Assembly: GCF_014647835.1 (NCBI RefSeq)
Contig: NZ_BMPY01000002.1
Coordinates: 248,001 to 312,000 of the forward strand
DNA length: 64,000 nt
Source of the DNA: Microbispora rosea subsp. aerata
GTDB taxonomy: Bacteria; Actinomycetota; Actinomycetes; Streptosporangiales; Streptosporangiaceae
Direction: 5' to 3'
Part shown: positions 37,711-47,482 of the stretch, piece by piece
Numbering within the stretch: the stretch's first letter is position 1
How the letters are laid out: the number at the start of each line of letters is the position of its first letter
Program-made: the position numbers and the translations under genes
The notes under the pieces: model-generated
What the model saw: only the letters and a program-made list of their open reading frames with translations
The model's database searches: none
Told to the model about the DNA's origin: nothing

Positions 37711-38625
37711 CTAGCGCCGGAAAGCGCCTCTGACGTGCACCGGGACGCCCTTGCCGAGCATGCCGGGCAGGATCTCGGCCACGTTCATGGGCAGGCGCAC
37801 GCAGCCGTGCGACGCGGGGTAGAGCGGCACCGACAACGCGCCGTGCAGCGCGATGCCGCCGTTGAAGAAGATGGGGTTGTAGAGCCGGCCGAGGTAGGAC
37901 CGGTGCCAGCCCTTGACCCGCCAAGTGGTCGCGTAGTCGCCGGTCGGCGTGCGGGCGCTGCCGGAAAACCGCTGCCGCCTGCCGTTCCAGACGGCGTACT
38001 CGGTGTAGGGGATGCCGCTGCCGCTGGAGATGTGGCTGATCAGCACCGGCGCGCCGCCCTTGTACAAGACCATCACCTGCGTGGTCAGGTTCACCTCGAC
38101 GCGGGTCGCCTTGCCCCTGGGCACCAGGACCTTGGGCGCGCGGGGGTTCTCCAGCGCCTTCCAGGTGCGGGCGGTGATCGTGCTGGTCGGCTTGATGCCC
38201 TGCACCTTCTGGAACGCCCAGACGGCCGTCAGCGTGCCGCCGCCGTACCGGCCGTCGATCTTGCCGGGCACGTACCCGAGCTCCTTGAGCCGGGCCTGCA
38301 GCGCCTTCACCGCGGAGCCCTTGGCGCCGAGCCGGAGCGTCTTGCCGGGCGCGGTGAACGGCGCGTAGGCCGGACGGGCGGCGACGGTGTCCCGCGCCGG
38401 GAGCGCCGAGGCCCCCGCCGAGACCCCCGCCAAGGCGCCGGACGACACCGAGGACACCGGGGACGCCGCGAGCACCGTCCCCGTGGTCACCGCCCCAGCC
38501 GGCACGGCGGTGCGCGCCTGCGCCGCCGTGCCGGTGACGCCCATCGCCGCGGCGACCGTCGCGAACGTCACGGCCCCCGCCGCGACGCGCGTGGCCGCGG
38601 CCAGTCGCCGTCGACCCCTCATCAT
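37711..38625 (-). CDS. Secreted L,D-transpeptidase with peptidoglycan-binding domain
   Basis: A 304-residue exported protein that should make 3-3 crosslinks in peptidoglycan. After a basic, hydrophobic signal sequence (about residues 1-37) comes a peptidoglycan-binding domain (LRLGAKGSAVKALQARLKEL, DGRYGGGTLTAVWAFQ) and then a YkuD catalytic domain with IALHGALSVPLYPASHGCVR, containing the essential His and Cys. ATG 38625 is preceded by GAGGGG. Longer in-frame starts are possible but lack such a site. Confidence 0.93.
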   Translation of the reverse strand: MMRGRRRLAAATRVAAGAVTFATVAAAMGVTGTAAQARTAVPAGAVTTGTVLAASPVSSVSSGALAGVSAGASALPARDTVAARPAYAPFTAPGKTLRLGAKGSAVKALQARLKELGYVPGKIDGRYGGGTLTAVWAFQKVQGIKPTSTITARTWKALENPRAPKVLVPRGKATRVEVNLTTQVMVLYKGGAPVLISHISSGSGIPYTEYAVWNGRRQRFSGSARTPTGDYATTWRVKGWHRSYLGRLYNPIFFNGGIALHGALSVPLYPASHGCVRLPMNVAEILPGMLGKGVPVHVRGAFRR

Positions 38626-38750
38626 GACCAACCCCTCATAAGCCCGATTCACGATCAAAGGACTCACCCTACGGTCCGATTGTGAGCCGCGTGATCGTAA
38701 GTGGCCATAATCAGCCCTCTATGTCCTCCCAATCCGTTTAGAGTTGCCGG

Positions 38751-39227
38751 GTGGCAGAAAAGTTGCATCCGAACGTCGTCCGGGTTCAGGAGGCCCTGCG
38801 GGCCCACCAGGTGGCGGGCGAGGTCGTCGTGCTCGACGAGGCCGCCCCGACGGCCGCCACGGCGGCGGCCCAGCTCGGCTGTGAGGTGGGCGCGATCGCC
38901 AACAGCCTGATCTTCGACGCGGACGGCGCCCCGCTGCTGGTGCTGACCAGCGGCGCGCATCGTGTGAACACCGATCTGGTCGCCCGGCTCGTCGGCGCGG
39001 CGAAGGTGCGGAGGGCCACCCCGGAGTTCGTCCGCGAGCACACCGGGCAGCCCATCGGCGGCGTCGCCCCGGTCGGGCACCCCGCGCCGGTGCGGACGCT
39101 GGTGGACACCTGGCTGAGCAAGCACAATGTGGTGTGGGCCGCCGCGGGGCACCCCCACACGGTCTTCCCCACGTCGTACGAGGAGCTGCTGCGCATCACC
39201 GGGGGCACCGCCGCCGAGGTGGAGTGA
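38751..39227 (+). CDS. YbaK/EbsC-type aminoacyl-tRNA deacylase
   Basis: A 158-residue protein of the YbaK/ProX editing family, which hydrolyses mischarged aminoacyl-tRNAs (for example Cys-tRNA-Pro). The central features are CEVGAIANSLIF with the conserved Lys/Asn region, VLTSGAHRVNTDLVARLVG, and GGVAPVGH. The start GTG at 38751 is six bases after TAGAGT and has no ribosome site, so it is probably leaderless. Confidence 0.88.
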   Translation: MAEKLHPNVVRVQEALRAHQVAGEVVVLDEAAPTAATAAAQLGCEVGAIANSLIFDADGAPLLVLTSGAHRVNTDLVARLVGAAKVRRATPEFVREHTGQPIGGVAPVGHPAPVRTLVDTWLSKHNVVWAAAGHPHTVFPTSYEELLRITGGTAAEVE

Positions 39228-39269
39228 CGCTGCCGGACCGGCCCGGCGTCGTTTTGCTAGTGTGCGACG

Positions 39270-39866
39270 GTGATCCAACTGCGACGCGTGGGCCCCGACC
39301 AGTTCAGGGCGGTGCTGGACACCGTGCTGGATGTCTACACGGTCGCCATGCGCCCGCCGTCGGACCAGCTCGCGGGGCGCATGGCGATCATGCGTAACCA
39401 CGCCACCTATCCCGACTTCGACTGCGTGCTCGCGGAGGACGCGCAGGCGCCCGGCGGCGTCGCCGGCTTCGCGTACGGCTTCCACGGCGGCCGCGGGCAG
39501 TGGTGGCACGACGTCGTGCGCGGGGCGCTGCAGGACCGGGCCGGGCCGGTGGTGGCCGAGGACTGGTTCGGCGACGCCCTGGAGATCGCGGAGATCCACG
39601 TGCGCCCCGAATACCAGGGCCGGGGGATCGGCCGGCGGCTGATTCACACGTTGTGCGAGGGCCGCCCGGAGCGCACGGCCGTGCTGTCGACGCACGACGC
39701 CCCCACGGTGGCCCGGCGCCTCTACCGGGACGTCGGGTTCGCGGATCTGATGACCCGGTTCGTCTTCCCCGGCGGCTACGAGGAGTACGTCATCGCCGGG
39801 GTGCGGCTGCCGCTGCCCGAGCGCGGGCCCCGCGAGGTCCGAAAGGACAGCCCCCGCGAGGGCTGA
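39270..39866 (+). CDS. GNAT-family N-acetyltransferase
   Basis: A 198-residue acetyltransferase. The acetyl-CoA site is seen in LEIAEIHVRPEYQGRGIGRRL (motif A, Q/RxxGxG/A) with a beta-bulge region GYEEYVIAG near the end. The substrate is unknown. Its GTG follows TAGTGT at six bases with no ribosome site, another leaderless start. Its position next to metF matches Rv2170 of M. tuberculosis. Confidence 0.88.
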   Translation: MIQLRRVGPDQFRAVLDTVLDVYTVAMRPPSDQLAGRMAIMRNHATYPDFDCVLAEDAQAPGGVAGFAYGFHGGRGQWWHDVVRGALQDRAGPVVAEDWFGDALEIAEIHVRPEYQGRGIGRRLIHTLCEGRPERTAVLSTHDAPTVARRLYRDVGFADLMTRFVFPGGYEEYVIAGVRLPLPERGPREVRKDSPREG

Positions 39867-39880
39867 GCGGGCCGCCCGGC

Positions 39881-40810
39881 TCAGCTCGCGACGGCGGCGG
39901 GCACGCCGTGCAGCGCCCGGAACACCTCGCGGGTCGCGCTCGACCGGTTGAAGGTGATGAAGTGGATCCCGGGCGCGCCCTCGTCGAGCAGCTTGCGGCA
40001 CAGCTCGACGGCGTGCTCGATCCCGAGGCGGCGCACGGCGGCCGGGTCGTCGGCGACGGCCTGGAACCGCTCGGCCACCTCGGGCGGGAACGGCGCGCCG
40101 GAAAGCTGCTCCGACCTGGCGATCGTGCTCATCTGCGTGACGGGCATGATGCCGGGGATGATCGGGGTGTCGCACCCGTGGGCCGCCACGCGGTCGCGCA
40201 GCCGCAGGTAGTCCTCCGCCCTGAAGAACATCTGGGTGATCGCGAAGTCGGCGCCGGCCCGGCACTTCTGGACGAAATACTTGGTGTCCGACTCGATCGT
40301 CGCCGACCTGGGGTGCTTGTACGGGAAGGCCGCCACTCCCACGCAGAAGTCGCCCGACTGGCGGATCAGCCGCACCAGCTCCTCGGCGTACATCACGCCC
40401 TCGGGGTGCCTGACCCACTCGTCCAGGGGGTTGCCGCCGGGCGGGTCGCCGCGTACGGCGAGGATGTTGCGCACGCCCGCGTCGGCGAACCTCCCGATGA
40501 GGTGGCGCAGCTCGCGGATCGAGTGGTCGACCGCGGTGAAGTGCGCGACCGGGGTCAGCGTCGTCTCGTGCGCCAGCCGCTCGACGACGCCCACCGTGCG
40601 GTCGCGGGTGGAGCCGCCCGCGCCGTACGTCACGGAGACGAACGTGGGACGCAGCGCCTCCAGCTCGCGGATCGCCCGCCAGAGCTGGCGCTCCCCCTCG
40701 TCGGTCTTCGGGGGGAAGAACTCGAACGAGAACGAGCGCTCGCCCGCGGCCAGCAGTTCGCGGACCGTCGGGACGCGATCAGGAAGCCGCGAGGGCAGAC
40801 CGAGAGCCAT
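39881..40810 (-). CDS. metF: Methylenetetrahydrofolate reductase
   Basis: A 309-residue FAD enzyme that makes 5-methyltetrahydrofolate for methionine synthesis. [14 protein letters not shown] at the N-terminus, [15 protein letters not shown], the folate/FAD region [10 protein letters not shown] and the FAITQMFF segment are typical. I start it at ATG 40810 rather than the longer 40849 because TAATCT lies seven bases upstream, giving a leaderless transcript. It is divergent from the polyprenyl synthase gene. Confidence 0.95.
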   Translation of the reverse strand: MALGLPSRLPDRVPTVRELLAAGERSFSFEFFPPKTDEGERQLWRAIRELEALRPTFVSVTYGAGGSTRDRTVGVVERLAHETTLTPVAHFTAVDHSIRELRHLIGRFADAGVRNILAVRGDPPGGNPLDEWVRHPEGVMYAEELVRLIRQSGDFCVGVAAFPYKHPRSATIESDTKYFVQKCRAGADFAITQMFFRAEDYLRLRDRVAAHGCDTPIIPGIMPVTQMSTIARSEQLSGAPFPPEVAERFQAVADDPAAVRRLGIEHAVELCRKLLDEGAPGIHFITFNRSSATREVFRALHGVPAAVAS

Positions 40811-40947
40811 ACAGGAGAGATTACAGCGCCGCGCATTCCCGATGCTCACGATCTTGCTATATGGACATTTGGCCTTACAAGGCGAGTTAACCCATAAAAG
40901 GGGATCTGCTGATGAGTGCCCGGATCAAGGCCGGTTAGTCTCAGAGC

Positions 40948-42015
40948 ATGACCGCTTCCGCCGCCTCGCTCGATTCCATCCGTACGGAGGTGGACCGCGC
41001 ACTCCGGGAGTTCCTCGACCGGCAGCGACCACACTTCGGTGACCCCCATCTGGCCGCCCTGCTGTCCGCCGCGGAAGACTTCCTGGCGGGCGGGAAACGG
41101 CTGCGGCCCGCCTTCTGTCACTGGGGGTGGCGCGCCGCCGGCGGCGGTGACGACCCCGGGCTGCACTTCGCGGCCGCCTCCCTGGAGCTGCTCCAGGCCA
41201 GCGCGCTCATCCACGACGACGTCATGGACGCCAGCGACGTGCGCCGGGGCATGCCGTCGGCGCACCGCAGGTTCGAACGCATGCACACCGAGGCGGGCTG
41301 GCACGGCTCCGCGCGGCAGTTCGGCGAGGGCTCGGCCGTGCTGCTGGGAAACCTGCTGCTGGTGTGGGCCGGGGAGATGTGGCGCACCAGCGGCCTGGCG
41401 CCCGAGGCCCTCGCCGTCGCCCAGCCGATGCACGACTACATGCTCACCGAGCTGATGTGCGGGCAGTACCTCGACCTGCTCGAACAGGCGCAGGGCGAGA
41501 GCACGTTCGACAGCGCGCTGCGGGTGGCCCTCTACAAGAGCGGCAAATACTCGGTCGAGCAGCCGCTGCGGCTCGGGCTCGTCCTCGCCGCCCGGGCCCA
41601 GCACCCGTGGATCGACCGGCTCTGCGTGCAGTACGGCCAGCAGGTGGGCATCGCCTTCCAGCTCCGCGACGACATCCTCGGCGTGTTCGGCGACCCGGCG
41701 GAGACCGGCAAGCCCGCCGGGGACGACCTGCGCGAGGGCAAGCGGACCGTCCTGATCGCCCGCGCGCTCGCCCTGGCCACCCCCGCCCAGGCGGAGGTCA
41801 TCGGAGCCCTGCTCGGCCATCCCGAGCTGGACGCCGAGGGGATCGAGCGGCTGCGCACGGTGATCGAGGACACCGGCGCGCCGTCGGCGTGCGAGGACAT
41901 GATCAAGCGCTATCTCGACGGCGCGCTGCACGCCCTCGACCAGGCGCCGATCGAGGAGGACGCCCGCGCGGCGCTGGCCGCCCTGGCGGTCGCCGCCACC
42001 TCCCGCCGCACCTGA
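40948..42015 (+). CDS. Polyprenyl diphosphate synthase
   Basis: A 355-residue trans-isoprenyl diphosphate synthase that chains isopentenyl diphosphate units into geranylgeranyl-type or longer precursors. The first aspartate-rich motif reads LIHDDVMD (DDxxD-like), the second reads FQLRDDILGVFGD, and GGKRLRP binds the substrate. ATG 40948 follows TAGTCT at six bases, leaderless. Product chain length cannot be fixed by eye. Confidence 0.93.
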   Translation: MTASAASLDSIRTEVDRALREFLDRQRPHFGDPHLAALLSAAEDFLAGGKRLRPAFCHWGWRAAGGGDDPGLHFAAASLELLQASALIHDDVMDASDVRRGMPSAHRRFERMHTEAGWHGSARQFGEGSAVLLGNLLLVWAGEMWRTSGLAPEALAVAQPMHDYMLTELMCGQYLDLLEQAQGESTFDSALRVALYKSGKYSVEQPLRLGLVLAARAQHPWIDRLCVQYGQQVGIAFQLRDDILGVFGDPAETGKPAGDDLREGKRTVLIARALALATPAQAEVIGALLGHPELDAEGIERLRTVIEDTGAPSACEDMIKRYLDGALHALDQAPIEEDARAALAALAVAATSRRT

Positions 42016-42039
42016 CGGGCGGCGCGGCCGGACCCGCGG

Positions 42040-42141
42040 CTGCCGCGAGCCGCCGCTCCGCACCCGGCCGTCCCGCTCCCCGGCGAGAACCCGTCCCGTT
42101 CTCCCGGCGAGGACTCGCCGTCCCGCTCCCCCGGCGAGGGG
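42040..42141. repeat. Short tandem repeat between convergent genes
   Basis: Three copies of a 24-27-base unit CCGTCCCG(C/T)TC(T)CCCCGGCGAG follow one another between the polyprenyl synthase and thiE genes. It could fold on itself weakly and may mark the shared transcription end. Confidence 0.6.
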
Positions 42142-42795
42142 TCAGAGCGGGACGGCGGACAGCCGGGCCTTGAGCGCGGCGGCGGCGGCGCCGGGGTCGT
42201 CGGCCTCGGTGATCGCGCGGACGACGACGGCACGGCGGACGCCGTGCGCCATCACCTCGTCGAGGTTGCCCAGGTCGATGCCGCCGATGCCGAACCACGG
42301 CCGGTCGGCGCCGAGACGCGCGGCGTGCTCGAGCAGCGCGGGGCCGGGCGCGGGACGGCCGGGCTTGGTGGGCGTGGGCCAGATCGGACCACAGCAGAAG
42401 TAGTCCACGCCCGGCTCCACCGCGGCGGCCGACGCCTCGTCCGCCGAGTGCGTGGACCTGCCGATGAGCACGTCGGGCCCGAGGATCTCCCGGGCCACCG
42501 GGACCGGCAGGTCGTCCTGACCCAGGTGCAGGATGTCGGGCCGGGCGGCGTAGGCCACGTCCGCCCGGTCGTTGACCGCCAGCAGCGCGCCGTGCCGGTC
42601 GCAGGCCGCGCGGAAGACCGCGAGCAGGTCAAGCTCCTCGCGCGCCTCCAGGCCCTTCTCCCTGAGCTGGACGATGTCCACCCCGCCGGCCAGGACCGCG
42701 TCGAGGAACTCCTCCAGGTCGCCGCGGTCCCTTCTGCCGTCAGTGCAGAGGTAGAGCCTGGCCTGCGCGAGCCGCTGTCGCCGGGTGTCGTTCAC
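42142..42795 (-). CDS. thiE: Thiamine-phosphate synthase
   Basis: A 217-residue TIM-barrel enzyme that joins the pyrimidine and thiazole halves of thiamine. [15 protein letters not shown] with the conserved Gln-Arg-Lys, [19 protein letters not shown] and the phosphate loop GIGGIDLGN are all present. GTG 42795 is the start. It lies near but apart from the thiOSG operon, on the opposite strand. Confidence 0.95.
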   Translation of the reverse strand: MNDTRRQRLAQARLYLCTDGRRDRGDLEEFLDAVLAGGVDIVQLREKGLEAREELDLLAVFRAACDRHGALLAVNDRADVAYAARPDILHLGQDDLPVPVAREILGPDVLIGRSTHSADEASAAAVEPGVDYFCCGPIWPTPTKPGRPAPGPALLEHAARLGADRPWFGIGGIDLGNLDEVMAHGVRRAVVVRAITEADDPGAAAAALKARLSAVPL

Positions 42796-42823
42796 CCGAC
42801 CACAATGCCATGCCGCGGGACGG

Positions 42824-43201
42824 TCAGAAGCCCAGGGCCTGCGCCCTGCGCTTGACCTCGGTGTGGCGGCCCTTCACGATCGCCTCGATCGGAGACCCCG
42901 GCAGCGAGTCGTCCGGGGTGAACAGCCACCGGATCGACTCCACCTCGTCGTATCCGGCGTCGGACAGCACGGTGAGCGTGCCGGGCAGGCCCTTGAGGAT
43001 CTCACCGCCGGCGATGAACACCGCCGGGATCTGCGGCTCGCCGCTTCCGCCCCGCCGTACGCCGACGAGCTTCTTGTCCTTGAGGAGTTGCTTGGCGCGG
43101 CCGACGCTGAGCCCCAGCTGCTTGGCGGCCTCCGAGAGGGGGAGCCACTCCCCTACGAGCTGGTCGGTCTCCCGGTCGATCTGCGCAACAGTAAGCGTCA
43201 C
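42824..43201 (-). CDS. Rv2175c-type DNA-binding protein
   Basis: A 125-residue protein matching the Rv2175c family. The N-terminal helix-turn-helix-like domain reads [22 protein letters not shown]; the C-terminal domain contains [23 protein letters not shown]. In M. tuberculosis Rv2175c binds DNA and is phosphorylated by PknL, which releases the DNA. Here a PASTA kinase lies about 4 kb away with the same neighbours, so a similar link is likely. GTG 43201 has GGTGG upstream. Confidence 0.88.
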   Translation of the reverse strand: MTLTVAQIDRETDQLVGEWLPLSEAAKQLGLSVGRAKQLLKDKKLVGVRRGGSGEPQIPAVFIAGGEILKGLPGTLTVLSDAGYDEVESIRWLFTPDDSLPGSPIEAIVKGRHTEVKRRAQALGF

Positions 43202-43244
43202 GGAACCACCATTACCACAGCCGAGCTGCCAGGAAACACCTCGA

Positions 43245-44423
43245 TTACGTCATAATGCAGTCGCGGAGCGGCACGGCCGGATCGGCCGCCCGCGCGGGGT
43301 CGAGCCGCCGCCCGCTTTCGATGATCTTCCGGCCCTGCACCACGTCGCGCGGCCGGTCGACGGTGAGCACCGCGGCGAGCCGGTCGTCCGTCGTCAGCCA
43401 GCACACCGACCACTTCGCGTCCTTGCGCGGGTCTCCGCGCAGCAGCGTGCGGTCGCCCGCCCCCCGGTGACCGGCGAACTGCACCATGTGGCCGAACTGC
43501 TCGGACCAGAAGTACGGCACGGGGTCGTAGACCGCGTCCTCGCCCAGCAGGGTGGCGACGGCGGTGTCGGGGGCCTGGAGCGCGGTGTCCCAGTGCTCGA
43601 CCCGCATGCGGGTGCGGAACCTGCGCGACCACCAGTTCGCGCAGTCGCCCACCGCCACCACGTTGGTCAGCGACGTGCGCAGGTGCTCGTCGACGACCAC
43701 CCCGTCGTCGAGCCGGATGCCCGAGCCCTTCAGCCAGTCGACCGCCGGGCGCACCCCGACGCCGGTGACGATCACGTCGGCCTTCACCCGGGCGCCGGAC
43801 ATGAGCGTGAGGCCGTCGGCGTCCACCGTGCCGACCATCGCGCCCAGGCGCAGCTCGACGCCCGCCCGCGCGTACCAGTCGATGGTGTGGCTGCCGACGG
43901 CGGGCCCGAGCGCCGCGGCCAGCGGGCTCTCCCCCGCCTCCACGACGGTCACCGCGCACCCGGCCTTGACGGCCGCGGTGGCCACCTCGGCGCCGATCCA
44001 GCCCGCCCCGACGACGGCCACGCGGACGCCGGGGACCAGCCGCTCGCGCAGCGCGAGCGCGTCCTCGATCGTGCGCAGCACGTGCTGGCGGCCCTCGCCG
44101 CGCAGCCGGATCGGCGTGGCGCCGGTGGCGATGACCAGGCCGTCGTACTCCAGCTCGCCCTCGGTCGTCTCCAGCACGCCGTCGCGCAGGCCCTTGGCCG
44201 CCGTGCCGAGGCACAGCCGTACGTCGAGGGCGTCGAGATCGGAGTCGACCACGGTCGAGTCGGTCTCTCCGAGCAGCACCGCCTTCGACAGCGGCGGCCG
44301 GTCATAGGGGCGATGGTGTTCCTCGCCGATGAGCGTGATCCGGCCGGTGAAACCCCGGCTCCGCAACGCCTCGATGCTTCGCACGCCGGCCAGGCCGGCA
44401 CCCACCACCACGACGTGATCCAC
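43245..44423 (-). CDS. FAD-dependent NAD(P)H oxidoreductase, ferredoxin-reductase type
   Basis: A 392-residue flavoprotein of the pyridine nucleotide-disulphide family, resembling rubredoxin or dioxygenase ferredoxin reductases. It has the FAD motif VVVVGAGLAGVRSIEAL at the N-terminus, the NAD(P) motif VAVVGAGWIGAEVAT near residue 140 and the second FAD motif NVVAVGDCANWW. There is no redox-active CxxxxC. I start at GTG 44423, six bases after TATGGT; a TTG at 44444 gives seven more residues. Its electron-carrier partner is not in the window. Confidence 0.88.
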   Translation of the reverse strand: MDHVVVVGAGLAGVRSIEALRSRGFTGRITLIGEEHHRPYDRPPLSKAVLLGETDSTVVDSDLDALDVRLCLGTAAKGLRDGVLETTEGELEYDGLVIATGATPIRLRGEGRQHVLRTIEDALALRERLVPGVRVAVVGAGWIGAEVATAAVKAGCAVTVVEAGESPLAAALGPAVGSHTIDWYARAGVELRLGAMVGTVDADGLTLMSGARVKADVIVTGVGVRPAVDWLKGSGIRLDDGVVVDEHLRTSLTNVVAVGDCANWWSRRFRTRMRVEHWDTALQAPDTAVATLLGEDAVYDPVPYFWSEQFGHMVQFAGHRGAGDRTLLRGDPRKDAKWSVCWLTTDDRLAAVLTVDRPRDVVQGRKIIESGRRLDPARAADPAVPLRDCIMT

Positions 44424-44520
44424 AACTTGACCATAGATTGTCAACCGGGGCCCTGGCCAACCGGCCCCCCATTACGAGTTGGGCAATTGACGCGCACTCG
44501 CGAATCCCCCCATTGTGAGG

Positions 44521-44830
44521 CGGACCCCGCCCTCACCGGATCACCCGCGGCCGGATGTCCGCCGCGTGCGGCACGTGCGTGACGCCGGTCCGCTCCAGCC
44601 GTACGCGGCCCCGCCGGGGCGGGAGAGCAGCCGGACGCCGTCGCCGGGCATGACCGGCGCCGCGCGCGCGAGGATCTCGCCGGGCAGGCCGGTGTCGGGG
44701 CGCCGCGCGGCGACGTCGGCGCCCGGCACGTCGACGTACTCGTCGCCCGCGGCGGCCTTCGCGTCCAAGAACATGGCGGCCGAGCGCGGCATCGCGGCCA
44801 TGGGATGCCGACCTCCGTCCGGCTCCGTGG
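44521..44830 (-). pseudogene. Possible small gene broken by a frameshift
   Basis: One frame (44541-44801) encodes 86 residues beginning MAAMPRSAAMFLDAKAAAG and DEYVDVPGADVAARRPDTG; in the next frame the downstream end reads VRLERTGVTHVPHAADIRPR. The two halves look like one short protein split by a one-base shift near 44620. I do not recognise it. An alternative is that neither frame is coding. Confidence 0.3.
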
Positions 44831-44921
44831 ACGTCCGCCTCCCATGAGGTCGCGCGGCCCCCCATACTCGCCGGTCCGGCGATCGGCCGTGACGGACCGC
44901 GTACTACCCTTGTTCGGGTAA

Positions 44922-45016
44922 GACGCGCGGGAGCCCGGCGGACCGGGCTGAGAGGAGAGCGTGAGGCTCTCGACCGCCCACGACCTGATCCGGGTAATGC
45001 CGGCGAAGGGAGCGCT
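44922..45016 (+). promoter_or_regulatory. TPP riboswitch before thiO
   Basis: The conserved thi-box blocks are present: CGCGGGAGCCC, GGGCTGAGAGG, then ACCTGATCCGGGTAATGCCG and GCGAAGGGAGCGC. The terminal pairing element includes the GAAGGGAG that also serves as the thiO ribosome site, one base before the GTG. TPP binding should therefore hide the ribosome site and stop translation of the thiOSG operon. Confidence 0.95.
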
Positions 45017-46149
45017 GTGTCCCATACACGGCCATCCAGTGCCCAGTCCGGTTACGACGTCGTGATCGTGGGTGGCGGCGTGGCCGGCCTGGCCGCCGCC
45101 TGGCGCGTGGCGCGGCGAGGCCTGTCGGCGGCCGTGGTGGACCCGGCGCCGGGAGGCGGCGCCACCCACGCGTCGGCCGGGATGCTCGCGCCGGTCAGCG
45201 AGGTGACCTACACGGAGGAGCCGCTGCTGCGGCTCGGCCTCGCGTCGCTGGCGGCCTGGCCGGCGTTCCGCGCGGAGCTGGAGGACGAGACCGGCGACGA
45301 TCTCGACTACCGGACCGAGGGGACGCTGGAGGTCGCCCGCACCGCGGACGACATGGCCTACCTCGACGACCTCGCGGCCTTCGAGCGGACGCTGGGCCTG
45401 CGGGTCGAGCGGCTCACCGGGCGCGAGTGCCGCTCCTTCGAGCCGATGCTCGCCCCCTCCGTACGCGGCGGGCTGCTGGCCCGCGACGACGCCTGGGTCA
45501 ACCCCCGCAGGGTGGTGCGCGCCCTGCTCACGGCGTTCGAGAAGGCGGGCGGCACGCTGGTGGCCGAGCGCGCAGCCGGGATCGACGCCCCGGAGACGGG
45601 CGGCCGGTCGGTGCGGCTGGAGTCCGGCGACACCCTCGCGGCCGGCCGGGTCGTCGTGGCGGCCGGGTCGTGGTCGGCGTCCCTGCTGCCCGGCCTGCCC
45701 GTACGCCCGGTCAAGGGCGAGATCCTCCGGCTGCGCGGGCCCCGGGGATTCCTCACCCGGTGCGTCCGCGGGCTGGTGCACGGCTCCCCCGCCTACCTGG
45801 TCCCCAGGGGCGACGGTGAGATCACCCTGGGCGCCACGACCCAGGAGATGGGGTACGACGCGCGGGTCACCGCCGGGGGCGTGTACGAGCTGCTGCGCGA
45901 CGCCCGCGAACTGGTGCCCGGCATCACCGAGCTCGAACTCACCGAGACGACGGTCGGCTTCCGTCCCGGGACGCCGGACAACCTGCCGCTCATCGGCCCC
46001 GCGGGGCCGCCCGGCGTGTTCGCGGCGACCGGGCACGGGCGCAACGGCGTGCTGCTGGCGCCGATCACCGCCGACGCCGTCGCCGCGTTCCTCACCGGCG
46101 ACGAGGTGCCCCCGGTCGCCGGGTTCTGCGATCCAGGGAGATTCAGCGA

Positions 46150-46153
<4 letters not shown>
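45017..46153 (+). CDS. thiO: Glycine oxidase ThiO
   Basis: A 378-residue FAD-dependent amine oxidase that makes the iminoglycine used for thiazole synthesis. The FAD motif VVIVGGGVAGLAAAWRVA is at the N-terminus, with ATHASAGMLAP typical of ThiO and the C-terminal GHGRNGVLLAPITA. GTG 45017 lies at the end of the TPP riboswitch. It overlaps thiS by four bases. Confidence 0.95.
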
Positions 46154-47119
<966 letters not shown>

Positions 47120-47128
47120 CACGAGGTC

Positions 47129-47156
47129 CCCGCCCGTCGCCCACGCGGCGGGCGGG
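47129..47156 (+). terminator. Terminator after thiG
   Basis: CCCGCCCGTCGC and GCGGCGGGCGGG form a 12-bp stem (one G-U pair) with the loop CCAC, nine bases after the thiG stop and followed by CCTT. Confidence 0.8.
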
Positions 47157-47482
47157 CCTTCCGCGTGCGCCCTCACGCCGCATAGCCCGGCCTCGCGCCC
47201 GGCCGTCCTTGCCGCGCCCGCCCGGACGGCCGGGGCGGACGACCGAGTTGGACGGCAGGTCCGGGGGGTGATCCACGCCCGGCCGGCGATCCGCGCCCGG
47301 GACGGGTGCGCGAGCGCGGGCCGTGTGCGGGGGTGGCGGGCAAAGGCATGCGGCTCTCTGTCTGGTAAGCACGGTTTTCGCAATCGGCGGGGCTTTTCGG
47401 ATGCCGCGGAAGGCGTCCGAATAGGTCTCGGTTTGGGATTCGGGAACACGCCCGGCGGCAAATCACCCGTAAACTCTGGCGA
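47157..47482. other. Noncoding gap before the kinase gene
   Basis: About 325 bases with no supportable gene. The last 100 bases become more AT-rich and contain TAAACT (47470-47475), the likely -10 box of the leaderless kinase gene. Confidence 0.5.
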
